Origin: UBA4427 sp046351135
GTDB taxonomy: Bacteria > Myxococcota_A > UBA9160 > UBA4427
Direction of reading: 5' to 3'
Length of the DNA stretch: 64,000 nucleotides
NCBI GenBank assembly: GCA_046351135.1
Contig: JAXLZA010000006.1
Location: 231,989 to 295,988 of the forward strand
The notes below the pieces were generated by a model. That model searched no databases and was not told the origin of the DNA. It saw only the letters and a list, made by a program, of their open reading frames with translations. Shown piece after piece: positions 1-9,041 of the stretch. Position 1 is the stretch's first letter, and every line of letters begins with the position of its first letter. The position numbers were made by a program, and so were the translations under genes.

Positions 1-773
1 CGTCCGGTCTCGGCGGCTACGGCGAAGGCGACGACCCCCTCGACCGCGCCTGGCGCGCGCGAGAGATCGAGGATGCGGGCCTCGGCTCCCTCGCGCAGCG
101 GATCGCGCGGATTCCCGGCCTCCCCCTCTACGAGCAGCCCGGTCAACGCTGGCGCTACGGCTGGTCCTTCGACGTCCTGGCACGCGTCGTCGAGGTCGCC
201 GCGGGCGAGCCCTTCGACGCGCTCCTCGCGAAGCGGATCTTCACCCCGCTCGGCATGCGCTCGACGTCCTTCCCCGACGCGGTCCCCGCCGAGGCTCCGT
301 TCGCGAAGATGTACACCCACGATCCCGAGGGCGCGCTCGCGCGCGAGCCGCGCTTCGACGCGTGGTACGGCCGGGGCTGGACACCGGGCGGTGGCGGACT
401 CGTCTCGACGGCGACCGACTATCTGCGCTTCGCGGCGATGCTCGCGAACGGCGGTGCCCTCGGTGACGTTCGCATCCTCGCCCCCGAGACCGTCGCGGCA
501 ATGACGCATCTGCAGGTTCCGAGCGGCGTCCTCGCGGACATGGGGCTCGAGGGGCTCGGCTGGGGGCTCGGCGTCTCCGTCGTCGCGGACGCCGACCGGA
601 CGCCGATGCGGGACGCGAACGGCGACTTCTGGTGGAGCGGACGCTTCGGCACGCAGTTCTGGATCAGCCCGGCGAATCGCACGATCGTCGTCCTGATGCA
701 GCAGACCGAGCGCAGCGCGACCTCGGAGCTCCCCGTGACCGCATCCCTGGTCCAGGCGGTCGCGACGCCCTGA
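1..773 (+). CDS. Serine hydrolase, beta-lactamase/penicillin-binding-protein fold (5' truncated by window)
   Basis: The reading frame is open from base 3, so the N-terminus with the SxxK nucleophile lies outside the window. What remains is the C-terminal part of a class C beta-lactamase/EstB-like protein. It has the helix-rich 'SFDVLARVVEVAAGEP' segment after a Tyr-Gly-Trp that fits the YxN region, then 'FTPLGM', 'GGGGLVSTATDYLRFAAML' and a C-terminal strand 'ILAPETVAAM'. Family members are esterases, D-aminopeptidases or beta-lactamases, and the substrate cannot be read here. The next gene follows after about 120 bp on the same strand. Fold assignment is confident; activity is not. Confidence 0.8.
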   Translation, partial: SGLGGYGEGDDPLDRAWRAREIEDAGLGSLAQRIARIPGLPLYEQPGQRWRYGWSFDVLARVVEVAAGEPFDALLAKRIFTPLGMRSTSFPDAVPAEAPFAKMYTHDPEGALAREPRFDAWYGRGWTPGGGGLVSTATDYLRFAAMLANGGALGDVRILAPETVAAMTHLQVPSGVLADMGLEGLGWGLGVSVVADADRTPMRDANGDFWWSGRFGTQFWISPANRTIVVLMQQTERSATSELPVTASLVQAVATP

Positions 774-897
774 AGGCCGCCGATCCACCGCTGGCCGAGG
801 GCCCGCACAGTCGCGAGAATCCTCGGGAACGCGCCGTGACCAGGAGCTCTCGACCCGATCGAGGACCGGATCCGCGCCAGAGCCGTTGGAGGGGACC

Positions 898-1815
898 ATG
901 AAGGAGCTGCGGGGCAAGGTCGGCGTCGTGACGGGCGGGGCAGGGGGCATCGGCCGGGCGATCGGCGAGGCGATGCTCGCCGAGGGCATGAAGGTCGTGC
1001 TGGCGGACGTCGTGGCGGATCAGCTCGACGCGACGGTGAAGGAGCTCGGCGGGAAGGACGTGATGGGGCTCCCGACGGACGTGACGTCCTTCGAGTCCCT
1101 CTGCGCCCTGCGCGACGCGGCGCTCGCGCGCTTCGGCGCGGTCCACGTCGTCTGCAACAACGCCGCCGTCGGCGCCGGTGCGAAGGGCCACGTCTGGGAG
1201 CACCACCTGAACGACTGGAAGTGGTCCCTCGACGTCAACGTGATGGGCGTGATCAACGGCATGAACGCGTTCGTGCCGCTGCTGATCGCCCAGGACGAGG
1301 GCCACGTCGTCAACACCTCGTCGGGCAACGGTGCCTACTTCCCGATCGCGAGCAGCGGCATCTATCCGGTCACGAAGGCCGCGGTCACGACGCTGACCGA
1401 GTGTCTCTGGGGCCAGCTGCGCCAGCTCGGCTCGAAGGTGAGCGCGTCGTGCCTGCTGCCGTCGAGCCCGAACCCGGGGGTGCTCGCGACGGGGATCTGG
1501 AAGGCCGGCGCGAACCGGCCCGATCGGTTTCTGCGCGGCGACCCGGACGACAACAAGCCCCGCGACGCGCTCGCCGACTATCGCGCGCGGGCGAAGGCCG
1601 CGGGGCAGGAGGTGCCGATCGCGCCGCTCTCGGACGTCGCCGACCTGTGCATCCGGGCGATCCGCGAGGATCAGTTCTGGGCGACCTATCCCCTCGAGCA
1701 CCAGACCGCGAAGCTGCGGGCGCGCTTCGAGTCGATGCTGAACCGCACGGCGCCGGAGTACCTGAACGAGGTCAACCTGATGGCCGCCGGCGCGAAGGAG
1801 CGGGCGAAGAGCTGA
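898..1815 (+). CDS. Short-chain dehydrogenase/reductase (SDR)
   Basis: An NAD(P)-dependent oxidoreductase of about 305 residues. It shows the classical SDR cofactor motif TGGAGGIG near residue 12, the NNAA motif, a catalytic Ser in 'NTSSGNG', and the YxxxK pair in 'YPVTK'. I chose the ATG at 898, preceded by TTGGAGGGG, over an in-frame TTG 12 bases upstream. The C-terminus is longer than the usual 250 residues and carries an extra charged segment, as in SDRs of lipid or xenobiotic metabolism. Substrate unknown. It lies in a stretch of catabolic-type genes. Confidence 0.9.
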   Translation: MKELRGKVGVVTGGAGGIGRAIGEAMLAEGMKVVLADVVADQLDATVKELGGKDVMGLPTDVTSFESLCALRDAALARFGAVHVVCNNAAVGAGAKGHVWEHHLNDWKWSLDVNVMGVINGMNAFVPLLIAQDEGHVVNTSSGNGAYFPIASSGIYPVTKAAVTTLTECLWGQLRQLGSKVSASCLLPSSPNPGVLATGIWKAGANRPDRFLRGDPDDNKPRDALADYRARAKAAGQEVPIAPLSDVADLCIRAIREDQFWATYPLEHQTAKLRARFESMLNRTAPEYLNEVNLMAAGAKERAKS

Positions 1816-1894
1816 GGGCGCGGCGGGGAGCGGATCGCTCCTCGCCGGCGTCGCGCCGGACGTCCGCGTCGGGTGGACGCGTCGGGCTGGCCGA

Positions 1895-2596
1895 CTACTT
1901 CGGCGGACCCGCGGCGACCGCGCCGGGACCGCGCTCGTCGATCCGCGCGCGCAGGCTCTCGACGGACTCGAGCGCCTGCGACTTCATCAGGCGATCGCCG
2001 AGGGAGATCGGGATCGAGCCGCCGAGCTCGGTGCGCGTCTCGTGGATCGCCTTCGTGCCGCCCTGGCCGTCGGGTCGGAACTCCCAGAAGCCGGCGGCGC
2101 CGGTGAGGCGGACGACCTCTTCGTCGGCGGGCGGGAGCAGCTCGTTCGCCTCCGCCCACTCGATGCGATGGATGCCGGTCACCGGATCGTGGCGCTCCTC
2201 GACGCGCAGCACGAGCTCGCGGTCGGCGAGCATGAGGGGCAGATCGATGAACGTGTGAACGATGGCGCCGTTCGCGGTCCGCTCGAGGACCTTGCGCCGC
2301 TGACCCTTCGGCGCGCGGCTCGGATCGACCATGTCCTCGAGCAGGACCTGTCGCGCGAAGGCCGGCTCGACGTCGAAGGCGGTCTCGAGCCGGAAGGTCG
2401 GGCGCCCGGGCACCGGCGTCTTCTCGACGAAGAGCGCGACCGCGTCCGCCCCCTCGCCGCTCCGATCGGAAAGCTGCCAGCTCGGCGTGGCTTCGTCGGC
2501 GCGGGCCAGCGCGCCCGCCCCCGACAGCAGGACCACGAGCGAGACGAGCGAGAGGGCGAGGCTCGGCGCGAGAGTCGTCGATCGGAGTCGGGCCAT
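1895..2596 (-). CDS. Secreted START-like lipid-binding domain protein
   Basis: A protein of 233 residues with an N-terminal signal peptide (MARLRSTTLAPSLALSLVSL then a Leu/Val-rich core ending at 'ALARAD'). The mature part looks like a START/SRPBCC fold: alternating strands, 'VHTFIDLPLMLADREL', 'GIHRIEWAEANELLPP' and a long C-terminal helix. An in-frame ATG 72 bases upstream would give a poor N-terminus before the signal peptide, so I chose the inner ATG, which has GAAGGGG upstream. Probably periplasmic, binding a hydrophobic ligand. No catalytic residues are evident. It is convergent with the SDR gene. Confidence 0.75.
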   Translation of the reverse strand: MARLRSTTLAPSLALSLVSLVVLLSGAGALARADEATPSWQLSDRSGEGADAVALFVEKTPVPGRPTFRLETAFDVEPAFARQVLLEDMVDPSRAPKGQRRKVLERTANGAIVHTFIDLPLMLADRELVLRVEERHDPVTGIHRIEWAEANELLPPADEEVVRLTGAAGFWEFRPDGQGGTKAIHETRTELGGSIPISLGDRLMKSQALESVESLRARIDERGPGAVAAGPPK

Positions 2597-2808
2597 GGCG
2601 TCGGGGTCCCCTTCGAGGCGCGACGCGGAGGCGAAGCGCGAATCGGGCGGCGCGGAGCATTCTCTCACACTTCCGCGTCGACCGGTTGTGGCCCCCGCGA
2701 TTGGAAAGGGATCGCCGATCCCGCAGGGTGCAGCCGGGTCGCAGCCCGGCCGCAGGTCGCCCGCATCCGCAGGCCGGGGTTACACTGCGCCGCCAGGAGG
2801 ACTCCCCC

Positions 2809-4035
2809 ATGGACCGCTACCTCGTCGTCTCGTCCGATGGCCACATCGGGCTGCGCGCCCCCGACTACCGCCCCTACGTCGAGGCGAAGTACCGCGCCGC
2901 CTTCGACGAAGCGCTCCCGATCCAGATCGACGCCACGCGCCGCATGAGCGACTACTTCCTGATCACCGACATCAACGAGGACTGGCGACGCGGCCGTGAC
3001 TACGAGCTGTCGGGCGCCTGGGATCCGGTGGCGCGCGACAAGGTGCTCGACGGGGACGGCATCGCCGCCGAGGTGCTGTTCCCGGACGGCGTGACCGAGA
3101 TGAACGCGCCGCCCTTCGGCGCGGGCTTCACGATGCGCCCCGACGGCGCGAGCGCCGAGCTGATGTGGGCCGGCTGCGATGCCCACAACCGCTTCTGCGC
3201 GGAGTTCGTGGCGACGGCGCCCGAGCGGCGCATCGGCCTCGCCTGCATCCCCGTCTACTGGGACGTCGCCCTCGCCGTGAAGAAGACGGAGGAAGCGCGC
3301 GAGAGCGGGCTGCGGGGCGTGCTGCTGCCGCCGATGTGGGGCAGCTTCGACGCCTATCATCATCCGAAGTACGACCCGTTCTGGGCCGCCTGCCAGGACC
3401 TCGCGATGCCGGTCCACTTCCATTCCGGCCCCGCCCCGATGGAGCAGTTCTTCGGGCCGCTCCCGCCGACGGATCGCGACGCGGTCCCGCCCGGCGCCGT
3501 CGGCTCCTACCTGATGGAGGTCCACGTCTGGCTGACTCGCCCGCTGACCTTCATGCTCTGGGGCGGCGTCTTCACCCGCTTCCCGAAGCTCAAGGTCGCG
3601 ATCACCGAGGGCACCTCCGCCTGGGTCCCCGACTACCTCGATCGCCTCGAGTTCCACTACGCCAAGACCCGCGAGTCCCAGAAGCTCGGCGACTTCCGCG
3701 GCCATCTCGCCGAGTCCCCCGCCGACACCTTCCGCAAGAACGTCATGATCGGCGCGTCGTGCATGTCGCGCCGGGAGGCCGAGGCGCGCCACGCGATCGG
3801 CGTCGGGAACATGATGTGGGGCAGCGACTATCCCCATCCGGAGGGCAGCTGGCCGATGACGCGCCAGCAGCAGCTCGACGCGCTCCACGGCATCCCGGAC
3901 GCCGAGCTCGAGGCGCTGCTCGGCGGCAACGCGGTCGCCTTCTACGACCTCGACGTCGAGAAGCTCGCGCCCCTCGCCGCCCGCATCGGCCCCGACAAGG
4001 CGAGCTTCCAGAAGCCGCGAGCCGCCGCGGCCTGA
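2809..4035 (+). CDS. Amidohydrolase family 2 protein (metal-dependent TIM-barrel hydrolase/decarboxylase)
   Basis: A protein of 408 residues. It begins MDRYLVVSSDGHIG, where the Asp10-Gly-His12 replaces the usual DxH metal motif, and ends with the typical 'GSDYPHPEG' strand carrying the conserved Asp. Other pieces are 'MPVHFHSG' and 'ITEGTSAWVPDYLDRLE'. This is the Amidohydro_2 branch that includes ACMSD-like decarboxylases and resorcylate-type enzymes acting on aromatic or ring-cleavage acids. The start is fixed by AGGAGG eight bases before the ATG. A VOC protein gene follows after 15 bases, so the two are probably co-transcribed and act on the same pathway. Substrate unknown. Confidence 0.88.
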   Translation: MDRYLVVSSDGHIGLRAPDYRPYVEAKYRAAFDEALPIQIDATRRMSDYFLITDINEDWRRGRDYELSGAWDPVARDKVLDGDGIAAEVLFPDGVTEMNAPPFGAGFTMRPDGASAELMWAGCDAHNRFCAEFVATAPERRIGLACIPVYWDVALAVKKTEEARESGLRGVLLPPMWGSFDAYHHPKYDPFWAACQDLAMPVHFHSGPAPMEQFFGPLPPTDRDAVPPGAVGSYLMEVHVWLTRPLTFMLWGGVFTRFPKLKVAITEGTSAWVPDYLDRLEFHYAKTRESQKLGDFRGHLAESPADTFRKNVMIGASCMSRREAEARHAIGVGNMMWGSDYPHPEGSWPMTRQQQLDALHGIPDAELEALLGGNAVAFYDLDVEKLAPLAARIGPDKASFQKPRAAAA

Positions 4036-4050
4036 GGCCGAGGAGGAACC

Positions 4051-4470
4051 ATGAAGACGACCGTCGACCAGTTCTGCATCAACGTGACGGACCTCGAGCG
4101 ATCGGTGCATTTCTACTCGGAGGTGCTGGGGCTCGCGGTGACCCATCGCATCGAGACGCCCGACTTCCGCGAGGTCGTCCTCTCGGGCGAGACGGGGGGG
4201 CGCATCCAGCTCGCCTGCCACCGCAGCCAGCAGGGCCCGATCGACCACGGCAATGCGTTCTGGAAGCTCTACCTGCAGTCGGACGACTGCAAGCGCCTCT
4301 ACGACCGCTGCATCGCCGCCGGCGCCGAGTCGGTCACCGCGCCGACGCGCCTCGAGCACTGGCCCGTGACCGCGGCCTTCGTCCGCGATCCCGACGGCTA
4401 TCTGGTCGAGATCCTCGAGACCCACGGCGAGACACCCGCCGTGAGCGGGCCCGGCTCGGAGAAGTGGTGA
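4051..4470 (+). CDS. VOC (glyoxalase/bleomycin-resistance/dioxygenase) superfamily protein
   Basis: A small protein of 139 residues made of two beta-alpha-beta-beta-beta units. The first runs 'QFCINVTDLERSVHFYSEVLGL', the last ends 'VRDPDGYLVEILE', with the glutamate that usually binds the metal. It lies 15 bases after the amidohydrolase gene with a GAGGAGG site, so coupling is likely. The fold covers lactoylglutathione lyases, epimerases and extradiol dioxygenases, and I cannot choose among them. Overall size and motif spacing are normal. Confidence 0.85.
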   Translation: MKTTVDQFCINVTDLERSVHFYSEVLGLAVTHRIETPDFREVVLSGETGGRIQLACHRSQQGPIDHGNAFWKLYLQSDDCKRLYDRCIAAGAESVTAPTRLEHWPVTAAFVRDPDGYLVEILETHGETPAVSGPGSEKW

Positions 4471-4537
4471 ACGCGCTCGGAAGGGCACTTCGGGCGTTCG
4501 GGATCGAGCGAGGATACCGGCCGGACCGAGGCGAGCG

Positions 4538-7297
4538 CTAGGCCGAGGGGGCGCTGCCTGCGCCGGAACCGAGGACGACCTTCGCGAGCATTCCGTAGAG
4601 CCGCGCGCGGTCGACGGGCTTGCTGAGATAGTCGTCCATGCCGGCCTCGCGGCAGCGCTCCTGGTCGCTGACCATCGCGTTCGCCGTCATCGCGACGATC
4701 GTCTGGTGCGGCGCACCGGTCTCGCGCTCGTGCTCGCGGATGCAGCGCGTCGCCTCGAAGCCGTCGAGCTCGGGCATCTGGCAATCCATCAGCACGACGT
4801 CGTAGTGGTGGAGCCGGGCGGCGGCGAGCGCTTCGAGGCCATTGCGCGCGACGTCGACGCGGGCGCCGAGGGGCTTCAGCATCGCGAGGGCGACGGCGCG
4901 GTTCACGTCGTTGTCCTCGACGAGCAGGATCGTGCGGCCCGCGAGGTCGAGGGGACGCGGGGCCGCCGTCTTGGCCTCCGACTCCGACTTCGTCGCCGCC
5001 CCCGGCTGGGGCCCGGCCTCGGCCCGAGGCGGCGCCGCGAGCAGGCGATCGATCGCCTCGCGCAGCTCGCGTGGCCGGACGGGCTTGCACATCGAGCTCT
5101 CGATCCCGACTTCGTGGAGGACCGGCGCACCGAAGTCCTCCGACGCGGAGCTGAGCAGCATGCGCGGGATGTCGCGCAGCTTCGGATCGCCCTGCATCGC
5201 CCGCGCGATCTGCATGCCGTCCATGTCGGGCAGCTCGAAGTCGAGCAGCACGACGTCGAAAGGATGTCCTTCGCCGGCCGCCCGCGTGAGCTCGCGGAGC
5301 CCCGCATCGCCCGAGTCGACGCTGACGCAATGCGCGCCCCAGGCCGCGAGATGGTGCTCGAGGATCTCCCGGTTGACGGCGTGGTCGTCGACGACGAGGA
5401 CGTTCCACTCGCGCGGGCGCTCGGGCGCCTTCTCGCTCGGCGGCTGCGGCGGCGCGGCGGTGCGCACCGTCGGCAGCTCGAACCAGAACGTCGCCCCGGC
5501 GCCGAGCTCGCTCGTCACGCCCATCTTGCCGCCCATGCGATCGACGAGGCGGCGGCAGATCGCGAGGCCGAGGCCGGTGCCGCCGAAGCTGCGGGTCGTC
5601 GAGGCGTCGGCCTGGGTGAAGGGCTGGAAGAGCCGGCTCTGGACGATCGGACTGACGCCGATGCCCGTGTCCTCGACCTCGCAGCGCAGGCGAAGCGCGT
5701 CGGGTCCGGCCTCCCGGGTCGTGACGCGGACGCTGACGTGGCCGTCGGTGGTGAACTTGATCGCGTTGCCGATCAGGTTGAGCAGCACCTGCCGCAGGCG
5801 CGTCGGATCGCCACGGAGCTCGAGCGGGACGTCGGTGGGGATGAAGCAGGTCAGCTCGAGGCCCTTCGCGTGGGCCTGGCCCGCGAGCAGGGCACAGGTC
5901 TCCTCGACGACGCGGCGCAGATCGAAGGGGATGTCCTCGATCTCGAGCTTCCCGGCCTCGATCTTCGAGAAGTCGAGGATGTCGTTGATGACGCGCAGGA
6001 GCGTGCCCGCGGAGTTCTGGGCCGTCTCGGTGAAGTGGCGCTGCTGGGGATCGAGCTGCGTCGAGCCGAGCAGGTCGAGCATGCCCATCACGCCGTTGAT
6101 CGGCGTGCGGATCTCGTGGCTCATGTTCGCGAGGAACTCGGACTTCGCCTGGCTCGCGGCCTCGGCGACGCGACGGGCCTTCTCGAGCTCGGCCGTCCGC
6201 GCGGTGACCTCGGCCTCGAGCTCGTCGCGCTTGCGTTCGATGAAGCCGTGACGCTGGCGATCGTATTCGAGCAGCCCGAGCCCGCCCGCGGTCAGCAGGG
6301 CGACGCAGAGGTAGGCGACCACCGCCGCATGCTCGGCGGACACGACCTCGGGTCGGCTCCAGTAGGCCTCGTCGGGCTTGCCCGCCCAGAGCATCCAGTT
6401 GGTCGAGTCGTCGTGGATCTCGAGCGGAATGACCTCGGAGTAGAGCAGACGATCGTCGGCCCGATCGGCCTCGATCGCAGCCTTTGCGGCGCGCCAGGGG
6501 CCTTCGTCTGCGGAGGCGGCGAGGTAGCCGTGGCGCGCGTTGTGGATCGCGAAGTTCCCGCCCGGGACGAGGTCGCGCAGGGCGTCGGAGAGCAGGATGC
6601 TCGCGATCGCGCCGCGAAGCGCGCCGTCGGGCCCATAGAAGGGCACGGAGTAGACGAGCCCGGCGCGCTTCGCGTCGTCGGGATCGTCCGGCGAGAAGCG
6701 CGTGTTGTCGCAGGTGACGACCTCGGGGCCCGCCACGGCCGGGTAGTCGAGGCCCTCGATCGACGACTCGCTCGCGAAGTGCTCGCGGAGGACCGCGAGC
6801 TGTCGCTGCATGAGCCGATATTCGTGGATCTCGATCTCCTCGAGCTCCTCGACTTCTTCGGAGTCGGCGTCGTATGCGTCGGCATCGCGCCCGACTATCA
6901 GATGGTCGAAGGTCGTGATCGGCGTCTCGGGTCGGCCCGTCGCGGGATCGATCCGGTCCGGATCGAAGTCGACGGGGAGCACGTAGAGCTCGGACATGGA
7001 GACGCTCGAGGCCAGGTTGTTGTAGATCTCCTGGGCCGTCGTCCGGGCGTCGACGTCGAACTTCTCCGCGGAGCGCTCGATCTTCCGGACCCCGGGCAGG
7101 CGCGCCATCGTGCGCATGCCCTCGTAGATGCGGCGGAAGGTGTCCTCGACGCGGGCCGCCGCCGCGAGCGACTCGTTGTGGGCGTCGCTCCGATAGTTGC
7201 GGAGCGCCGCGTCGAGCTCGCTCCGCTCCTTCCAATGCACGGCGCCGGCCAGGCAGACCCCCGTCAGGACGATCGCGGCTCGGAGCGTGCGAGGCAT
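4538..7297 (-). CDS. Hybrid sensor histidine kinase with two receiver domains
   Basis: A protein of 919 residues. It has a short N-terminal membrane segment (about 5-20), a large extracytoplasmic sensor region (30-320), and a second membrane helix (about 325-343). A coiled linker leads to a HisKA domain with the phospho-acceptor His394 in 'NMSHEIRTPINGVMG'. The HATPase domain has 'DTGIGV' and 'FGGTGLGLAI' (571-580). Two receivers follow: Asp686 in 'VVLLDFELPDMDG' and Asp838 in 'VVLMDCQMPELDG'. No Hpt domain is fused and no separate regulator lies nearby, so phosphate must leave to a partner elsewhere. The sensor ligand is unknown. It is transcribed divergently from a PEP-CTERM gene. Confidence 0.93.
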   Translation of the reverse strand: MPRTLRAAIVLTGVCLAGAVHWKERSELDAALRNYRSDAHNESLAAAARVEDTFRRIYEGMRTMARLPGVRKIERSAEKFDVDARTTAQEIYNNLASSVSMSELYVLPVDFDPDRIDPATGRPETPITTFDHLIVGRDADAYDADSEEVEELEEIEIHEYRLMQRQLAVLREHFASESSIEGLDYPAVAGPEVVTCDNTRFSPDDPDDAKRAGLVYSVPFYGPDGALRGAIASILLSDALRDLVPGGNFAIHNARHGYLAASADEGPWRAAKAAIEADRADDRLLYSEVIPLEIHDDSTNWMLWAGKPDEAYWSRPEVVSAEHAAVVAYLCVALLTAGGLGLLEYDRQRHGFIERKRDELEAEVTARTAELEKARRVAEAASQAKSEFLANMSHEIRTPINGVMGMLDLLGSTQLDPQQRHFTETAQNSAGTLLRVINDILDFSKIEAGKLEIEDIPFDLRRVVEETCALLAGQAHAKGLELTCFIPTDVPLELRGDPTRLRQVLLNLIGNAIKFTTDGHVSVRVTTREAGPDALRLRCEVEDTGIGVSPIVQSRLFQPFTQADASTTRSFGGTGLGLAICRRLVDRMGGKMGVTSELGAGATFWFELPTVRTAAPPQPPSEKAPERPREWNVLVVDDHAVNREILEHHLAAWGAHCVSVDSGDAGLRELTRAAGEGHPFDVVLLDFELPDMDGMQIARAMQGDPKLRDIPRMLLSSASEDFGAPVLHEVGIESSMCKPVRPRELREAIDRLLAAPPRAEAGPQPGAATKSESEAKTAAPRPLDLAGRTILLVEDNDVNRAVALAMLKPLGARVDVARNGLEALAAARLHHYDVVLMDCQMPELDGFEATRCIREHERETGAPHQTIVAMTANAMVSDQERCREAGMDDYLSKPVDRARLYGMLAKVVLGSGAGSAPSA

Positions 7298-7748
7298 GCA
7301 GCGGGGATTCGGTCGCGGCGCACCCGAAGCTGAGCGACTCGGGGATCACCGACCGCTCGCTCCGGGCCGCGCCCGGGACCGGACTCGGGCTTTCCCGGGC
7401 GGTCGCGACGCGGACCGGATGCGTGCCCTCTCCACGCGAAGTCCGGAGCGGAAGGCGAGGCACGACCCACCGGAAGCCACGATGCCCGGGCCTCCGGATC
7501 TCTCCGGCCGGGCTCTCGCCTTCCTCTTGTTCCCTCGGGAATCGTGATCCAGAATACTGGTAATTTTCGACCAAATACTGAATCATTCGCCCCGTGCTGC
7601 CTCTGCCGGGACGCGTGATCCCGGTCCGACCGACGAGAGGGCCCGATCGAAACCGGAATCCCCGGCCTCCTTCCCGCTCCGTTCATCGATCCACATCCCG
7701 GCAGCACCCGGACGCCGAGCCGTCATCTCGGCCCAAGGAGATCGATCG
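7298..7748. promoter_or_regulatory. Divergent intergenic region with a direct repeat in an AT-rich island
   Basis: No gene is visible in this 450-base gap between the divergently transcribed kinase and PEP-CTERM genes. Within otherwise GC-rich DNA there is an AT-rich island at about 7551-7584. It holds two copies of AATACTG starting 21 bases apart (7553 and 7574). The first copy is part of the palindrome CCAG-AATA-CTGG. A spacing of two helical turns would suit a dimeric regulator. Promoter and operator function is inferred only. Confidence 0.3.
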
Positions 7749-8825
7749 ATGAGGAATTGGAGAGGAGTCGCACTCTGCGCCACGGCCGCGCTGCTGCTGG
7801 GCTCGACCGCTTCGGCGCAGGTCTACGGATCCCTGGGCAACTTCGACGTCGTCAACAAAACGGGCCACGACTGCCAGGGCTTCGAGATCGAGATCGACGA
7901 CCCGACCTACGACCACACGAAGATCATCAGCGTGTTCGGCCTCGACCGGAACTTCGGCGTGCCGCCGACCTCGGTCGAGCGCTACGGCGCGCCGACGATC
8001 ACCGACGTCCCCGGCGGCGGCGTCCGGATCCGGTACCAGGCCCAGTTCGCGAACGGCCAATGGTCCACGCACACGCCGTCGGGCCCCTACGCATATCCCT
8101 TCGACAGCTGCTGGTCGCTCGGCAACGCGCAGTACAACAGCGGCGCCCTCAGCTGCGACCACTTCGGCGTCGGGACCTACGACAACCCGAGCGCCGTCCA
8201 GTACAGCTGGCTGTGCGACGAGTCGCCCGGAAGCGATTCGGGCGTGCTGACCCCCAATCCGGCGTCGATCCCGCCGGTGAACTTCGCCTATCAGCCCGCG
8301 CCGCCGCCGCCGCCCGGCCAGCTGCCGCAGCCGGAGCCGGTCCAGGTCCACATCGAAGCGCCGCCCGAGCCGGCGCAGCCCGACGACATCTTCGGTCGCG
8401 CCTACTGGGTCCAGGTCTACTCCCGCCACGCGGATCACAACGTCGCGCTCGAGGACCTGATGGTCGGCAATCCCGAGGTTCCGGACGATTCGGAGGTCGA
8501 GGTCGAGTGGGAGATCTTCCAGGAGGGCGGCGACGCCGGCGTGCTCGAGGACCAGCTGCTCAAGGATCCCGCGGACGACGCGCTCGTCCTGCGCTTCGCC
8601 TTCTACGACTACGTCGGCCCCGTCACGGCCGAAGGCGAGGCCGACTGCGGCGGCCACGGCGTCCAGGCCACCCCGGAGAACTGCGGTGGCCTCGGCGAAT
8701 ACGTCGGCGCCCAGATGGCCGCGTTCAACGCTCTCGCTGTCCCGGAGCCGGGCCTCGCGCAGCCGATCGCGCTGCTCGGGCTGGTGGCGCTCGCTCGTCG
8801 TCGGTCGATCCAGCGGCGGGACTGA
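7749..8825 (+). CDS. PEP-CTERM-type secreted protein of unknown function
   Basis: A protein of 358 residues with a signal peptide (cleavage near 'STASAQ'), a Cys-containing beta-rich body, a proline-rich linker (APPPPPGQLPQPEP), a second acidic domain, and a C-terminal sorting tail. The tail begins 'VPEPG', continues with a short hydrophobic stretch 'IALLGLVALA' and ends with RRR plus a few residues. Known PEP-CTERM proteins are processed by exosortase and end up on the surface or in exopolysaccharide. The start has AAGGAG upstream. The body was not recognised. A strong hairpin follows the gene. Confidence 0.8.
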   Translation: MRNWRGVALCATAALLLGSTASAQVYGSLGNFDVVNKTGHDCQGFEIEIDDPTYDHTKIISVFGLDRNFGVPPTSVERYGAPTITDVPGGGVRIRYQAQFANGQWSTHTPSGPYAYPFDSCWSLGNAQYNSGALSCDHFGVGTYDNPSAVQYSWLCDESPGSDSGVLTPNPASIPPVNFAYQPAPPPPPGQLPQPEPVQVHIEAPPEPAQPDDIFGRAYWVQVYSRHADHNVALEDLMVGNPEVPDDSEVEVEWEIFQEGGDAGVLEDQLLKDPADDALVLRFAFYDYVGPVTAEGEADCGGHGVQATPENCGGLGEYVGAQMAAFNALAVPEPGLAQPIALLGLVALARRRSIQRRD

Positions 8826-8861
8826 GCCGGTTCGAGTCTTCGGCGCGTCCCGCGTCCCGAA

Positions 8862-8909
8862 CCTGCGATCGCCGCGCTCGCTTCCCGATGCGAGCGCGGG
8901 GATCGCGGG
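8862..8909 (+). terminator. Strong hairpin downstream of PEP-CTERM gene
   Basis: The core arms at 8865-8881 and 8890-8906 pair over 17 bases with one mismatch and an 8-base loop, and can be extended by about three pairs including a G-T wobble. The structure lies about 40 bases after the stop codon. There is no T tract, so it may be a Rho-dependent or mRNA-protecting hairpin rather than a classical intrinsic terminator. Confidence 0.45.
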
Positions 8910-9041
8910 GCAGGGCTGCAGAACCGTCGCCGATATGTGCGCGGCGCGTCTCGTGCGAACGCGCCAGGATGCGGACGAATCGCGATCGGGCTAAGCCTCG
9001 CCGGGACCGGTGCCGCCTCGGGCCGGGGAAACGAGGCTCGT

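Noticed and set aside
4398..7586. Alternative minus-strand frame overlapping the hybrid histidine kinase
   Set aside because: The kinase frame explains every conserved motif; the alternative is Arg-rich and featureless.
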